A program made the position numbers and the translations under genes. A stretch of 36,631 nt of DNA from assembly GCF_001266615.1 (NCBI RefSeq), contig NZ_LGHZ01000045.1, forward strand, positions 1-36,631, read 5' to 3'. This DNA comes from Kluyvera genomosp. 1 (GTDB lineage: Bacteria; Pseudomonadota; Gammaproteobacteria; Enterobacterales; Enterobacteriaceae). Positions 9,174 to 19,487 of this stretch are shown piece by piece (positions within the stretch are counted from its first letter, which is position 1; each line of letters starts with the position of its first letter). The notes under the pieces were generated by a model. The model searched no databases. It was not told the DNA's origin and saw nothing but the letters and a program-made list of their open reading frames with translations.

Positions 9174-10244
9174 ATGTCACGTCCCGTGCTTGCCAGCCTC
9201 GACCTGCAGGCGTTACGTAATAATTTAGCCATTGTCCGTCGGGCGGCGGGCAATGCGCGCATCTGGTCAGTGGTGAAAGCCAATGCCTATGGGCATGGAT
9301 TAGAACGCGTCTGGAACGCCCTACGGGAAACTGACGGCTTCGCGATGCTGAATCTGGAAGAAGCCATTTTGCTGCGCGAGCGCGGCTGGAAAGGGCCGAT
9401 TCTGCTACTGGAGGGCTTCTTCCACGCCTCTGAGCTGGAGCTGTTTGATAAATACCGCCTGACCACCAGCGTGCACAGTAACTGGCAACTCAAAGCGCTG
9501 CAAAACGCGCGGCTGCATTCGCCGATTGATGTTTATCTTAAGGTGAACAGCGGCATGAACCGCCTGGGATTCGCACCCGAACGGGTACATACCGTTTGGC
9601 AGCAACTGCGTGGGATGAGCAACGTGGGGTCGATGACCCTGATGTCGCATTTCGCGCAGGCGGAGAATACCGATGGCGTAGTCGAGCCCATGCAGCGCAT
9701 TGAACAGGCGGCGGAAGGCATAGATTGCCCGCGTTCACTGGCCAACTCAGCGGCGACGCTGTGGCATCCTGAAACGCATTTTGATTGGGTGCGGCCGGGA
9801 ATTGTACTGTACGGCGCATCGCCGTCAGGGCAGTGGCAGGATATCGCCAACACGGGACTGAAGCCGGTGATGACGCTAAGCAGCGAAATTATTGGCGTTC
9901 AGAATCTGAAGCCGGGTGATGCGGTTGGTTACGGTAGCCGCTATCGTGCGACAGAAGAACAGCGAATTGGGATTGTTGCCTGCGGCTACGCTGACGGCTA
10001 CCCGCGAATCGCCGCTAACGGTACACCGGTACTGGTCGACGGCATTCGCACTGGTACGGTGGGGGCGATTTCAATGGATATGTTGGCGGTGGATTTAACA
10101 CCATGTCCGCAGGCGGGAATCGGAACCTCGGTTGAGCTGTGGGGAGAGAACATTAAGATTGATGAAGTGGCTGCCAGCGCCGGAACCGTAGGCTACGAGC
10201 TCATGTGCGCTTTAGCACCGCGCGTACCAGTAGTGACAGTGTAA
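9174..10244 (+). CDS. dadX: DadX, catabolic alanine racemase
   Basis: A 356-residue fold-type III PLP enzyme interconverting L- and D-alanine. The PLP Lys is K35 in [10 protein letters not shown], exactly as in E. coli DadX. The second-domain segment around GYGSRYRA and the [11 protein letters not shown] motif carries the catalytic Tyr and active-site entry residues of alanine racemases. It is paired with dadA (intergenic 9 bases, AAGGAG before its ATG): DadX makes D-alanine from L-alanine and DadA oxidises it, so together they degrade alanine. The biosynthetic alr would lie elsewhere. Confidence 0.97.
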   Translation: MSRPVLASLDLQALRNNLAIVRRAAGNARIWSVVKANAYGHGLERVWNALRETDGFAMLNLEEAILLRERGWKGPILLLEGFFHASELELFDKYRLTTSVHSNWQLKALQNARLHSPIDVYLKVNSGMNRLGFAPERVHTVWQQLRGMSNVGSMTLMSHFAQAENTDGVVEPMQRIEQAAEGIDCPRSLANSAATLWHPETHFDWVRPGIVLYGASPSGQWQDIANTGLKPVMTLSSEIIGVQNLKPGDAVGYGSRYRATEEQRIGIVACGYADGYPRIAANGTPVLVDGIRTGTVGAISMDMLAVDLTPCPQAGIGTSVELWGENIKIDEVAASAGTVGYELMCALAPRVPVVTV

Positions 10245-10292
10245 CTTTTAACTGGCGATGGCACATCGCTGGTTTACCATTACGCATTATTG

Positions 10293-10328
10293 AAAAGGCC
10301 GGATAAGCGTTACGCTCTCCGGCCTTTT
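10293..10328 (+). terminator. Bidirectional terminator / REP-like hairpin between dadX and cvrA
   Basis: AAAAGGCCGGA (10293-10303) pairs with TCCGGCCTTTT (10318-10328), with a smaller AGCG/CGCT stem inside. The arrangement GCCGGATAAGCG...CTCCGGC resembles an enterobacterial REP unit. The A- and T-tracts make it a terminator for both convergent genes. Confidence 0.8.
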
Positions 10329-10332
10329 TGTT

Positions 10333-12069
<1,737 letters not shown>

Positions 12070-12161
12070 TCACGCACTCCCCGATAACGAACAAGCTAGT
12101 TACAAAACGTTACCATAATTAGGGCGTAAACATTGGATTAATAAGCGGTGATTATTGTTTT

Positions 12162-13076
12162 TTATTCGGCTAATACCGGATGACCACTGAGCGTCAGCGC
12201 GGTATGCCCCATATTATGCGTAAGCTGCGCGTGGGCCCCCAGCGGTAGCGTAACGGTGCGCGGTTCATGACCGAAATCGAGGCCGCTGATGACGGGAATT
12301 GACAGCCGTGAACGCAGGTAATCATACATTCCCTCAAGGTCATAACCGTCGTCATAGTCATTCGGGCTGGCCCCAGTAAAACTCCCCAGCACAATAGCGC
12401 GCTGACGCGGCAGAATACCGGCGTTGAGTAACTGCAACAGCATGCGTTCGACGCGGAACGGATGCTCGTTAATATCTTCTAGCACCAGAATGCCGTCGCG
12501 AATGTCCGGCATCCACGGCGTCCCGATGAGCGAGGCGATCATTGCCAGATTGCCGCCCCACAGGGTGCCTTCGGTGGTGCACTGAGGGCCGTCACCGTTC
12601 CACTCAATGGTAAATGTCGGGTTGCGCAGCGCGCGCCAGAAATGTTCTTCGGTAAAAACGTTCAGGGTTTCCGCGCCGAAATTGCCTGCCAGCATCGGGC
12701 CGCTAAAGCTCACTACGTTGCCGGCGGACAATAGACCGAACTGGATAGCGGTGAAATCGCTATGACCGCAAATGAGCAGCGGCGAGCGCTGCTGGCGAGT
12801 GACCAGCGCCTGCCAGTCGATGTTCGCCAGCAGACGACTGGCACCGTAGCCGCCGCGCACTGGCATCACAATCTGGTTTTTGCCGCCAAGCTGGGCAAGG
12901 TCATTAATGTCCGCCAGACGTTCGCTATCGCTACCCGCAAATCGCTGCTGGCGACGGGAAATCACCTGCTGGTTCGTTACCTGATGCCCTGATGCCTCCA
13001 GCCGTGAGACGCCGCGCTGCGCAGCGGCCTGGTTAATACAGTAGCCAGATGGGGCGATAAGATGAAACGAAGACAT
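12162..13076 (-). CDS. ldcA: LdcA, murein tetrapeptide L,D-carboxypeptidase
   Basis: A 304-residue cytoplasmic enzyme of peptidase family S66. It removes the terminal D-alanine from recycled murein tetrapeptides so that tripeptide can be reused by Mpl. The nucleophile is S106 in LLICGHSDFTA, at the same number as in E. coli; the Glu and His of the Ser-Glu-His triad lie in the C-terminal domain (LEDINEHPFRVERML and SGLDFGHEP). The start MSSFHLIAPSGYC is homologous. It is divergent from emtA, another murein-turnover gene, which is the E. coli arrangement. Confidence 0.97.
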   Translation of the reverse strand: MSSFHLIAPSGYCINQAAAQRGVSRLEASGHQVTNQQVISRRQQRFAGSDSERLADINDLAQLGGKNQIVMPVRGGYGASRLLANIDWQALVTRQQRSPLLICGHSDFTAIQFGLLSAGNVVSFSGPMLAGNFGAETLNVFTEEHFWRALRNPTFTIEWNGDGPQCTTEGTLWGGNLAMIASLIGTPWMPDIRDGILVLEDINEHPFRVERMLLQLLNAGILPRQRAIVLGSFTGASPNDYDDGYDLEGMYDYLRSRLSIPVISGLDFGHEPRTVTLPLGAHAQLTHNMGHTALTLSGHPVLAE

Positions 13077-13169
13077 GGCATTTCCTTGCTGAGAATGAAA
13101 CGGGTATCATGCCGCCTGAGCCAGTGGTTGTCATTAACGGCAGCAAAGTTCAGCTAAAAGGATAGATGC

Positions 13170-13781
13170 GTGAAATTAAGATGGTTTGCTTTTTTAATTG
13201 TATTACTTGCCGGGTGTAGCTCTAAATCGGATTACCGCAATCCGCCGTGGAATCCCGAAGTTCCTGTGAAGCGCGCGATGCAGTGGATGCCAATTACTGA
13301 AAAAGCCGGTACGGCCTGGGGCGTTAGCCCGCGTCTTATCACCGCCATTATTGCCGTAGAGTCCGGCGGTAACCCCAATCTGGTGAGCAAATCCAATGCG
13401 GTAGGGCTGATGCAACTTAAGGCCTCAACGTCGGGTCTGGATGTGTATCGTCACATGGGTTGGAGCGGTCAGCCGTCGACCAGTGAGCTGAAAAATCCGG
13501 AGCGCAATATCTCAATGGGCGCGGCCTATTTGAGCATTCTGGAACATGGATCGCTGGCTGGGATTACCGATCCTCAGGTGATGCAATATGCGCTGGTGGT
13601 GTCGTATGCCAACGGAGCGGGCGCACTGCTGCGAACCTTCTCATCGGATCGTAAAAAGGCTATCTCGAAAATTAACGATCTGGACGCGGATGAATTCTTC
13701 GACCACGTGGTGAAAAATCATCCTGCGCCTCAGGCTCCACGCTATATCTGGAAAGTCCAGAAAGCGATGGATGCGATGTAA
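13170..13781 (+). CDS. emtA: EmtA, membrane-bound endo-type lytic murein transglycosylase E
   Basis: A 203-residue lipoprotein with a GTG start (AAAAGGAT 7 bases upstream); an ATG at 13166 is out of frame. The signal peptide ends in the lipobox LAGC, with C16 as the lipidated residue. The SLT-type goose-lysozyme fold follows, with catalytic E64 in [12 protein letters not shown], then [13 protein letters not shown] and [12 protein letters not shown]. The enzyme cleaves peptidoglycan glycan strands internally to give 1,6-anhydro ends. Its stop codon directly abuts the end of ycgR on the other strand, with no intergenic base. Confidence 0.96.
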   Translation: MKLRWFAFLIVLLAGCSSKSDYRNPPWNPEVPVKRAMQWMPITEKAGTAWGVSPRLITAIIAVESGGNPNLVSKSNAVGLMQLKASTSGLDVYRHMGWSGQPSTSELKNPERNISMGAAYLSILEHGSLAGITDPQVMQYALVVSYANGAGALLRTFSSDRKKAISKINDLDADEFFDHVVKNHPAPQAPRYIWKVQKAMDAM

Positions 13782-14513
13782 TTAGCGAACGTTATTGGCC
13801 CGTTCGCGTGCCTCACGCTCCAGCGAGAAGATAATTCGCTGGAGCGAGCGCTCAAGCACCGGATTCATATACAGAAAACGAAAGCTCAGGCGCGGCGTGA
13901 CGATGGTTTCATTCTTACTGTCGACGACTTTACGTTCGCTGATGGCCAACAGCTGGACATCGAAGCGGAAACGTCCCCATTGCCCCATATCCAGTTCCAG
14001 CTCTTTTATCTCCATGCCCGGTAGCAACGTCTCCGGCGGCGGTGCATCCAGCAGAGCACCCATGCCACCTAGCGACAAATCAAACAGACGAAAACGCAGC
14101 GTTTTCTTATCCGGTAAAGTCGCACAGCCGTAATAGGGTGGGTAAAGCGGAGCAGGAATACGGAAATACTCACGACGCTGGATAAACCACACCGCTGGCG
14201 GCGTGGGCATCACGAAAGCGGGCAGCCCCTGATAATTCTCAACCTGCATCTGCGGCACGGAAAATTCGATTTTCGCGCCATTGGTTTCCGCCACCATGGA
14301 GAGGTTTTTCGCCAATAATGCGGCGTTGTTATCTTCTTCACGGCTGCCGAAGTCAATAATCAGCTGCTGCTGGCTCACGTCAAGAATGCGGCTAATAAAC
14401 TGGCGCGAAGACCAACTCACGCGCAGCGCGGCATTGGCCTGCTGAAGATCGCGCAGAACATTTAATACTGCGAGCGGATTTTGTTTAAGAAACTGTGTGT
14501 TGTGCTCACTCAC
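13782..14513 (-). CDS. ycgR: YcgR, c-di-GMP-responsive flagellar brake protein
   Basis: A 243-residue protein with an N-terminal YcgR domain (about 1-105) and a C-terminal PilZ domain. The c-di-GMP-binding RxxxR motif is R114-EYF-R118 and the second PilZ motif is DLSLGGMG (145-152), both at E. coli positions. On binding c-di-GMP it interacts with the flagellar switch/stator and slows swimming. A convincing FliA promoter lies upstream, placing it in flagellar class 3. It is convergent with and directly adjacent to emtA. The N-terminal domain is more divergent from E. coli than the PilZ domain. Confidence 0.95.
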   Translation of the reverse strand: MSEHNTQFLKQNPLAVLNVLRDLQQANAALRVSWSSRQFISRILDVSQQQLIIDFGSREEDNNAALLAKNLSMVAETNGAKIEFSVPQMQVENYQGLPAFVMPTPPAVWFIQRREYFRIPAPLYPPYYGCATLPDKKTLRFRLFDLSLGGMGALLDAPPPETLLPGMEIKELELDMGQWGRFRFDVQLLAISERKVVDSKNETIVTPRLSFRFLYMNPVLERSLQRIIFSLEREARERANNVR

Positions 14514-14548
14514 CGGGTATGGCTCCTGAATGGCAGACTCTCACTTAT

Positions 14549-14575
14549 CTATCGGCGTTGAAAAAAAGAACTTCA
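14549..14575 (-). promoter_or_regulatory. FliA (sigma-28) promoter of ycgR
   Basis: Read on the minus strand: TGAAGTTC (complement of 14568-14575), 11 bases, GCCGATAG (complement of 14549-14556). The flagellar class 3 consensus is TAAAGTTT-N11-GCCGATAA, so 13 of 16 positions match with exact spacing. It sits 36 bases upstream of the ycgR start, consistent with known FlhDC/FliA control of ycgR in E. coli. Confidence 0.85.
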
Positions 14576-14782
14576 GCGTCCGCGTAAAAATTTTTAACAC
14601 TTTCTTCGCTTTCGGCTGCGTAAAGGACTTAAGGCAGTGTCTACGTCAATTTTCGTATTTATCTGCATAAAATATCATCGGCATACCAGGTTTTTTAAGA
14701 ACAATTACCTATACTTGAAACATTAGCGGCGCAGAATGTCGGCGCTTTTATTGGTGTTAATGGAACTGAAGAGGTGGGAAAA

Positions 14783-15037
14783 ATGGGTATTATTGCCTGG
14801 ATTATTTTTGGTCTGATTGCCGGTGTTATTGCCAAACTGATTATGCCGGGGCGTGATGGAGGTGGTTTCTTCCTCACCTGTATCCTGGGGATTGTCGGTG
14901 CGGTTGTCGGTGGCTGGTTAGCGACCACGTTTGGTCTTGGCGGCAGCGTCAGTGGCTTTAACCTGCACAGCTTCCTGGTGGCGGTTGTTGGCGCTATCGT
15001 GGTGCTGGCGGTATTCCGCCTGATTCGCCGCGAATAA
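14783..15037 (+). CDS. ymgE: YmgE, transglycosylase-associated family small membrane protein
   Basis: An 84-residue, very glycine-rich hydrophobic protein (MGIIAWIIFGLIAGVIAKLIMPG, GGGFFLTCILGIVGAVVGGWLA, FLVAVVGAIVVLAVFRLIRRE) with three predicted transmembrane helices. It matches the GlsB/YeaQ/YmgE family. The exact role is unknown; family members are often stress-induced. The start at 14783 has GAGGTG six bases upstream; a GTG at 14774 would add three residues and overlap the ribosome-binding site. This is the last gene that follows the E. coli order. Confidence 0.93.
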   Translation: MGIIAWIIFGLIAGVIAKLIMPGRDGGGFFLTCILGIVGAVVGGWLATTFGLGGSVSGFNLHSFLVAVVGAIVVLAVFRLIRRE

Positions 15038-15060
15038 TATTTCCCGAGTCATGTTTTCCG

Positions 15061-15087
15061 ACGGCCCCGCAAGGGGCCGTTTTCTTT
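15061..15087 (+). terminator. Intrinsic terminator of ymgE
   Basis: ACGGCCCC (15061-15068), GCAA loop, GGGGCCGT (15073-15080), then TTTCTTTT. A GNRA-type tetraloop, GC stem and T-rich tail make a strong rho-independent terminator, 23 bases after ymgE. Confidence 0.93.
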
Positions 15088-15140
15088 TGCATCAAAGTTG
15101 TTATCTCCATCACATTTTTAATCCCCTGTTTATTTTGGCG

Positions 15141-15175
15141 TTGAATCGCAAACATTAATGATAATAATTATCGTT
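15141..15175 (+). promoter_or_regulatory. Fur box and overlapping promoter of the TonB-dependent receptor
   Basis: ATTAATGATAATAATTATC at 15154-15172 matches 16 of 19 positions of the classical Fur box. It overlaps a plausible promoter: TTGAAT at 15141-15146, 16-base spacer, AATAAT at 15163-15168. Iron-loaded Fur would therefore block transcription of the receptor gene starting at 15201. Confidence 0.87.
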
Positions 15176-15200
15176 CTTTGTTTGATCTGAGCCACACATA

Positions 15201-17312
15201 ATGAATAAGACAGCTTTTCGCGTTTGTACGCTTTCCGGGATGATTGCACTCGCACTTTCAGCACCTGGCTATGCCGCCCAGGAATCCACCATGGTCGTCA
15301 CCGGTTCTGCATCCGGTGAGGGGAGTGAGCTTCCCAGCTGGACCAACAGCGCTACCAAATCGGCGGAGCCAGAAAGCAAAACGCCGCAGGTCATTAATAC
15401 CATCAGCCAGCATGAAATCAGCGAGCGCCACGCCACGTCGATTAATGAAATCCTGCGCTATGCCCCCGGCGTGTCGACCGAGTCACGCGGTAGCACCAGC
15501 TACATGAGTGAATACAAAATTCGCGGTTTTACCGTCGATAACGAGTACTACAACGGCCTGCAGCTGCCGTATAACGTCACCGGCAATACCAAAGCGCGTA
15601 TCGACCCGCTGCTTGTTGATAGCGTTGATATCCTGAAAGGGCCTTCATCCGTGCTCTACGGCAACGGCTCGCCGGGCGGGCTGGTGAATATTCAGGGTAA
15701 AAAACCGCAAACTACGTCGCGTACCGAAATGGGCTTTAACACCGGTACCCGCAATCTAAAAGAAGGTTACATCGACTCTACCGGGCGGATTACCGACAGC
15801 GACTGGAGCTACCGTCTGCTGGGCAAGGCCACCGAAGGTGATGACCAGCCGCACACCACCCGCTATGAAGACTATCTCGTTGCGCCGAGCGTCACCTGGC
15901 AACCGAGCGACAAAACGCGCCTGACTATTGACGCGCTGGCGCAAAATACGCCAAGCCTGACGCCGTCAAACCCGCTGCCGCTCTCCTATTTACGTTCGCA
16001 GTATGCCGACAAGCGCGCCTTTGCCGGCGATGATTGGAGCGGTTTTAAACAGCGCCAGTGGATGATTGGTTACAGCTTTGAGCATGAGTTTGATAGCGGC
16101 TGGGGTATTGCGCAGAAAGCGCGTTACTTCGATATTGATACCCATCAGCAGAGCATTTACTCCACCGGTAATAGTGCTAGCGCGGTATACGATCTGAGTC
16201 GCTTTGCCTACACCACCGATGAAGACCTGCATAGCTTCAACATTGATAACCAGCTCACCCGTACCCTGAGCCTGGGCGACTGGCAGCACCATCTGTTGGC
16301 CGGTTTTGACTATCAGAAGCTGAACTCGCATTACCACTACAACTACGCCACCACCACGCCGGGAATCGATATGCGTGATCCGGACTACGGTCTGGTAAGC
16401 GAAGATGCGCTGGGGCTGTATACTGCGCAGAAAAATCGCCTTTCCTACAACCAGAAAGGTTACTACCTGCAGGATCAGATGGCCTACGGCGGCCTGAATA
16501 TCCTCGCCAGCCTGCGCTATGACGAGTATCAATCAGCCACCACCGACTATCTTAATAGCGACCAGAAAGAGTGGATTTCGCAAGACCGGGTGACCAAACG
16601 CCTGGGTGTGCTGTATGCCTTTGACAACGGTATCTCACCGTTCATCAGCTACTCGGAGGGCTTCAAGCCAGTCTCCCCGGCCCGCGGTCTGACGGCGGAT
16701 CAAGTAAAACCGACCACCAGTAAACAGGTGGAAGGCGGCGTGAAGTATCTGCTGGCCGATTACGCTACCACCTTTACCGCCTCGGTATTTAATATTCGCC
16801 AGAAAAATGTGTTGAGCATGGATCCAAGCTGGACCTATCATCAGACCGGTGAAATTGAATCGAAAGGCGCGGAGCTGTCGATGATTAGCCGTCCGACGGA
16901 CAACATTAACCTGATTGCCAACTATGCCTATACCCACGCCATTAACACAGAAGACGAGACCTATCAGGGCAAACGCCCAACTCAGGTGCCGGAAAATGCG
17001 TTTAATCTGTGGGGCGATTACACCTTTGACCAGAGCATGGTTCGCGGGCTGACCGTGGGAGCCGGGGTGCGCTATACCGGGCCGATGGAGATTGCACCGG
17101 CAAACAATGAAGGCAAATTGGGGGGCACCACGCAGTATGACATGTCGGTATCTTATGATATGTCGGCGGTGGACAGCAGCCTGAATGGTTTGATGCTGAA
17201 AGCCAGCGCGCAGAACCTGACCAACAAAGAGACCTTTACCTGCTATGACAGCACCAACTGCTGGATTGGCCGTGACCGTACGGTCCAGGTAGGGGCGAGC
17301 TACACCTTCTAA
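15201..17312 (+). CDS. TonB-dependent outer-membrane receptor, hydroxamate (ferrichrome-like) siderophore type
   Basis: A 703-residue protein with a Sec signal peptide (about residues 1-26, ending PGYAA) and a TonB box-like STMVVTGS just after. The plug domain (about 50-165) holds TPQVINTISQHEI and VDSVDILKGPSSVLYGNGSPGGLVN. A beta-barrel follows, ending in the terminal Phe (VQVGASYTF). The last extracellular turn carries a cysteine pair (TCYDSTNCWIG) like that of FhuA and FoxA, which suggests a hydroxamate siderophore such as ferrichrome or ferrioxamine; the exact ligand cannot be read from sequence. No ABC transporter genes are adjacent, so it probably relies on FhuBCD. Expression should be Fur-repressed. 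Confidence 0.88.
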   Translation: MNKTAFRVCTLSGMIALALSAPGYAAQESTMVVTGSASGEGSELPSWTNSATKSAEPESKTPQVINTISQHEISERHATSINEILRYAPGVSTESRGSTSYMSEYKIRGFTVDNEYYNGLQLPYNVTGNTKARIDPLLVDSVDILKGPSSVLYGNGSPGGLVNIQGKKPQTTSRTEMGFNTGTRNLKEGYIDSTGRITDSDWSYRLLGKATEGDDQPHTTRYEDYLVAPSVTWQPSDKTRLTIDALAQNTPSLTPSNPLPLSYLRSQYADKRAFAGDDWSGFKQRQWMIGYSFEHEFDSGWGIAQKARYFDIDTHQQSIYSTGNSASAVYDLSRFAYTTDEDLHSFNIDNQLTRTLSLGDWQHHLLAGFDYQKLNSHYHYNYATTTPGIDMRDPDYGLVSEDALGLYTAQKNRLSYNQKGYYLQDQMAYGGLNILASLRYDEYQSATTDYLNSDQKEWISQDRVTKRLGVLYAFDNGISPFISYSEGFKPVSPARGLTADQVKPTTSKQVEGGVKYLLADYATTFTASVFNIRQKNVLSMDPSWTYHQTGEIESKGAELSMISRPTDNINLIANYAYTHAINTEDETYQGKRPTQVPENAFNLWGDYTFDQSMVRGLTVGAGVRYTGPMEIAPANNEGKLGGTTQYDMSVSYDMSAVDSSLNGLMLKASAQNLTNKETFTCYDSTNCWIGRDRTVQVGASYTF

Positions 17313-17317
17313 GAGAC

Positions 17318-17347
17318 ATGTCCGGGCTACCTGTCTAGCCCGGACAT
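17318..17347. terminator. Perfect 12-bp hairpin between the convergent receptor and MFS genes
   Basis: ATGTCCGGGCTA (17318-17329) and TAGCCCGGACAT (17336-17347) form a perfect stem with a CCTGTC loop, six bases after the receptor stop. No T-tract follows, but its place between two convergent genes suggests a shared terminator. Confidence 0.6.
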
Positions 17348-17352
17348 TCTGC

Positions 17353-18756
17353 TTACGCCGACTCTGGTGCGGTTCCGGTATTGACCACCGGTTTCGCCAC
17401 CGTCTTCATCGGGATAAATGCCACCACGATAGCCCCGAGCACCAGGAACCCGGCGACCATAAAGATCCCGGCGTTAAAGCTGCCGGTCACGTCTTTCATC
17501 CAGCCCATCAGCAACGGCCCCAGCGCCGCACCGGTCATCCCGGTGCCATTGATCACCGCAATGCCCAGCGCACGCGCGCGAAGCGACAGCGCACGATCCG
17601 GCGTCGTCCAGAAGATAACCATGGCCGCGAATGCACCCATCGATGCCATCACAATGCCGGTAAACTGCAGGTGTGGATTCGGGCTGGTGGCGGTCAACAG
17701 CCAACCGGCAGCGGCAAACAGGTACGGCAGCAGGGTATGCAGTTTGCGCTCGTTGTAGCGGTCAGAGCGTTTACTCCACCAGATCATCCCGATAATAGTA
17801 CACACTTGTGGAATGGCGCTCAGCAAGCCGATGGTGACGTTGCTGCTTTCGGCGTTAAAACTGCGCAGTATCAGCGGCGTCCAGACGCTCAGGGCGCTCA
17901 GTGTGTTGGTCAAACAGAAATAGGCCACGGTGTAGAGAATAATCACCGGCGTGAACAGCTCGCGAGCCACGCTTTTTTGCCCAACCGATGCCGCTGCAAT
18001 GGCGCTTTGCGTATGTAACGCTTGCTGTTTGTCTGCCTCCAGCATCTCGTTAAGGCAGGCTTTATCGTCGTCGGTCAGCCATTTCGCGGTCGAAGGACTA
18101 TCATCCAGCCAGAACCACACCACCAGACCGAGCAGCACTGACGGAAAACCTTCCAGCAGGAACAGCCACTGCCAGCCTTTCAGATTCAGCATCCCGTCCA
18201 TGTTGAGGATATAGCCAGAGGCTAGCGATCCCAGCGCCATGGTGACCGGCATGGCAATCATAAACAGGGCATTGGCGCGGGCGCGGTAGTGCGCCGGAAA
18301 CCAATAGGTCATGTAATACAGCAATCCCGGCAGGAAGCCCGCTTCGGCAATCCCCACCAGCATGCGCAGTGCATACAGACTATTCGGCCCGGTTGCGAAC
18401 AGTGTGGCGGTAGAGGCTATTCCCCAGACGATCATCAGGATAGCAATCCAGCGCCGCGCGCCAACAATGGTCAGCATTACGTTGCTGGGGATCCCGCATA
18501 CCACGTACATCACGTAAAACAGGGTGGTCGCCAGGCCAAACATCGTGCTGGTTAAACCAAGATCTTTGCCCATCGTCAGACCGGCAAAACCGATATTGAT
18601 ACGGTCGAGATAGGAGAAAACAAACAGCACGAACAAAAAAACGACCAGACGGCGAAAAAGTTTATTAATAACCGCCTGCTGGCGGGGATTCAGAGGTGTT
18701 TGCGTTGGGGCTTGCGCCCCGGAGCGGGTCTGTTCCGTAGAAGGGCTATCGTTCAT
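17353..18756 (-). CDS. MFS transporter, anion:cation symporter (ACS/phthalate permease) family
   Basis: A 467-residue polytopic protein with twelve predicted transmembrane segments. The family signature near the first helix is FSYLDRINIGFAGLTMGKDLGL, followed by YVVCGIPSNVMLTIVGARRWIA and the mid-protein LEGFPSVLLGLVVWFWLDDSP, all typical of ACS symporters that import carboxylates (phthalate, hydroxyphenylacetate, hexuronates). The start MNDSPSTEQTRSG at 18756 has GGAG upstream; the 89-residue upstream in-frame extension lacks membrane-protein character. It is divergent from the MarR gene of the iac cluster, so uptake of IAA or a related aryl-acetate is a reasonable inference. Substrate unproven. 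Confidence 0.85.
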   Translation of the reverse strand: MNDSPSTEQTRSGAQAPTQTPLNPRQQAVINKLFRRLVVFLFVLFVFSYLDRINIGFAGLTMGKDLGLTSTMFGLATTLFYVMYVVCGIPSNVMLTIVGARRWIAILMIVWGIASTATLFATGPNSLYALRMLVGIAEAGFLPGLLYYMTYWFPAHYRARANALFMIAMPVTMALGSLASGYILNMDGMLNLKGWQWLFLLEGFPSVLLGLVVWFWLDDSPSTAKWLTDDDKACLNEMLEADKQQALHTQSAIAAASVGQKSVARELFTPVIILYTVAYFCLTNTLSALSVWTPLILRSFNAESSNVTIGLLSAIPQVCTIIGMIWWSKRSDRYNERKLHTLLPYLFAAAGWLLTATSPNPHLQFTGIVMASMGAFAAMVIFWTTPDRALSLRARALGIAVINGTGMTGAALGPLLMGWMKDVTGSFNAGIFMVAGFLVLGAIVVAFIPMKTVAKPVVNTGTAPESA

Positions 18757-19013
18757 GAAAAGCTCCACATTGTGTTTATTAGTATAAGCGTCGTACAGGC
18801 TGCTAACGTATAGAAAATAGCCATGATGAGTGTCAATTTTATGTGTGAAAAATGATACGTAATTGTTATGTGCGTGGCATTTGTGAATCATAATGCGATC
18901 TGGGTCGCGTAAATGTGCCAGGGAAGTGGGAAGAGGGCGCAACGGCCTCAGGACGGGCGTAGAGACACAGGGTATAATCGGCAAATCTGAGGCATTTTGG
19001 GGTAAGGAAACGC
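18757..19013. promoter_or_regulatory. Divergent control region between the ACS transporter and iacR
   Basis: This 257-base AT-rich stretch has no gene. It holds an imperfect palindrome CGTAA-TTG-TTATG (18858-18870), which resembles a sequence upstream of iacH (19686-19698), and a CATAAT -10-like element (18889-18894) oriented toward iacR. MarR-family proteins commonly bind such palindromes in their own divergent promoter. The sites are predictions. Confidence 0.4.
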
Positions 19014-19487
19014 ATGAGTCCGACAAAAAAGAGCGCTGCCGGTCAGTCTGATGAGACCGTGTTTCACCGGGAAGAGTTTCCGTTTTACTGGATTGTTAAC
19101 GTTTATGCACGCTACACCCAGACCGTAGAAGTTGCCCTCAAAAAGATAGCGCTGGATGTCTCGCGCTTTCGCGTGCTGATGATTACCCATCAGTATGGCG
19201 AAGCGAGCATTTCGCAAATTTCGGAATACGCGCTGGCGAAAATGCCTACCGTCACCAAAATCGTTGGCCGTCTGCGCGACGACGGTCTGGTTACCACTGC
19301 CAGCAGCGAGCGCGACGCGCGCGTGACGGTGGTGATGCTAACCGAAGCCGGGCAGCAGAAAGTGGCGGAAGCCATGCCGCTGGTGGGCAAGATTTTTGAC
19401 AAAGGCTTCAAGGGAATGAGTGCCAGTCAGGTTGAAAAAATGAACCAGTCATTGGCTAAAGTGCTCGATAATCTCAACGAACTTTGA
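19014..19487 (+). CDS. iacR: MarR family transcriptional regulator, probable IacR
   Basis: A 157-residue winged-helix regulator. The MarR core is ISQISEYALAKMPTVTKIVGRLRDDGLVTTASSERDARVTVVMLTEAGQQKV, with recognition helix PTVTKIVGRL and the wing sequence SERDARVTVV including the characteristic D-x-R. The start ATG has TAAGGA seven bases upstream. Characterised iac loci (Pseudomonas putida 1290, Acinetobacter) carry a MarR repressor, IacR, released by IAA or a metabolite. Its position between a divergent transporter and the iac genes supports that role. Specific ligand and operator are inferred. Confidence 0.8.
   Translation: MSPTKKSAAGQSDETVFHREEFPFYWIVNVYARYTQTVEVALKKIALDVSRFRVLMITHQYGEASISQISEYALAKMPTVTKIVGRLRDDGLVTTASSERDARVTVVMLTEAGQQKVAEAMPLVGKIFDKGFKGMSASQVEKMNQSLAKVLDNLNEL

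Noticed and set aside
18757-19026. N-terminal extension of the ACS transporter overlapping iacR
   Set aside because: It would add 90 residues of unlikely sequence, overlap the divergent regulator start and remove the intergenic promoter region.
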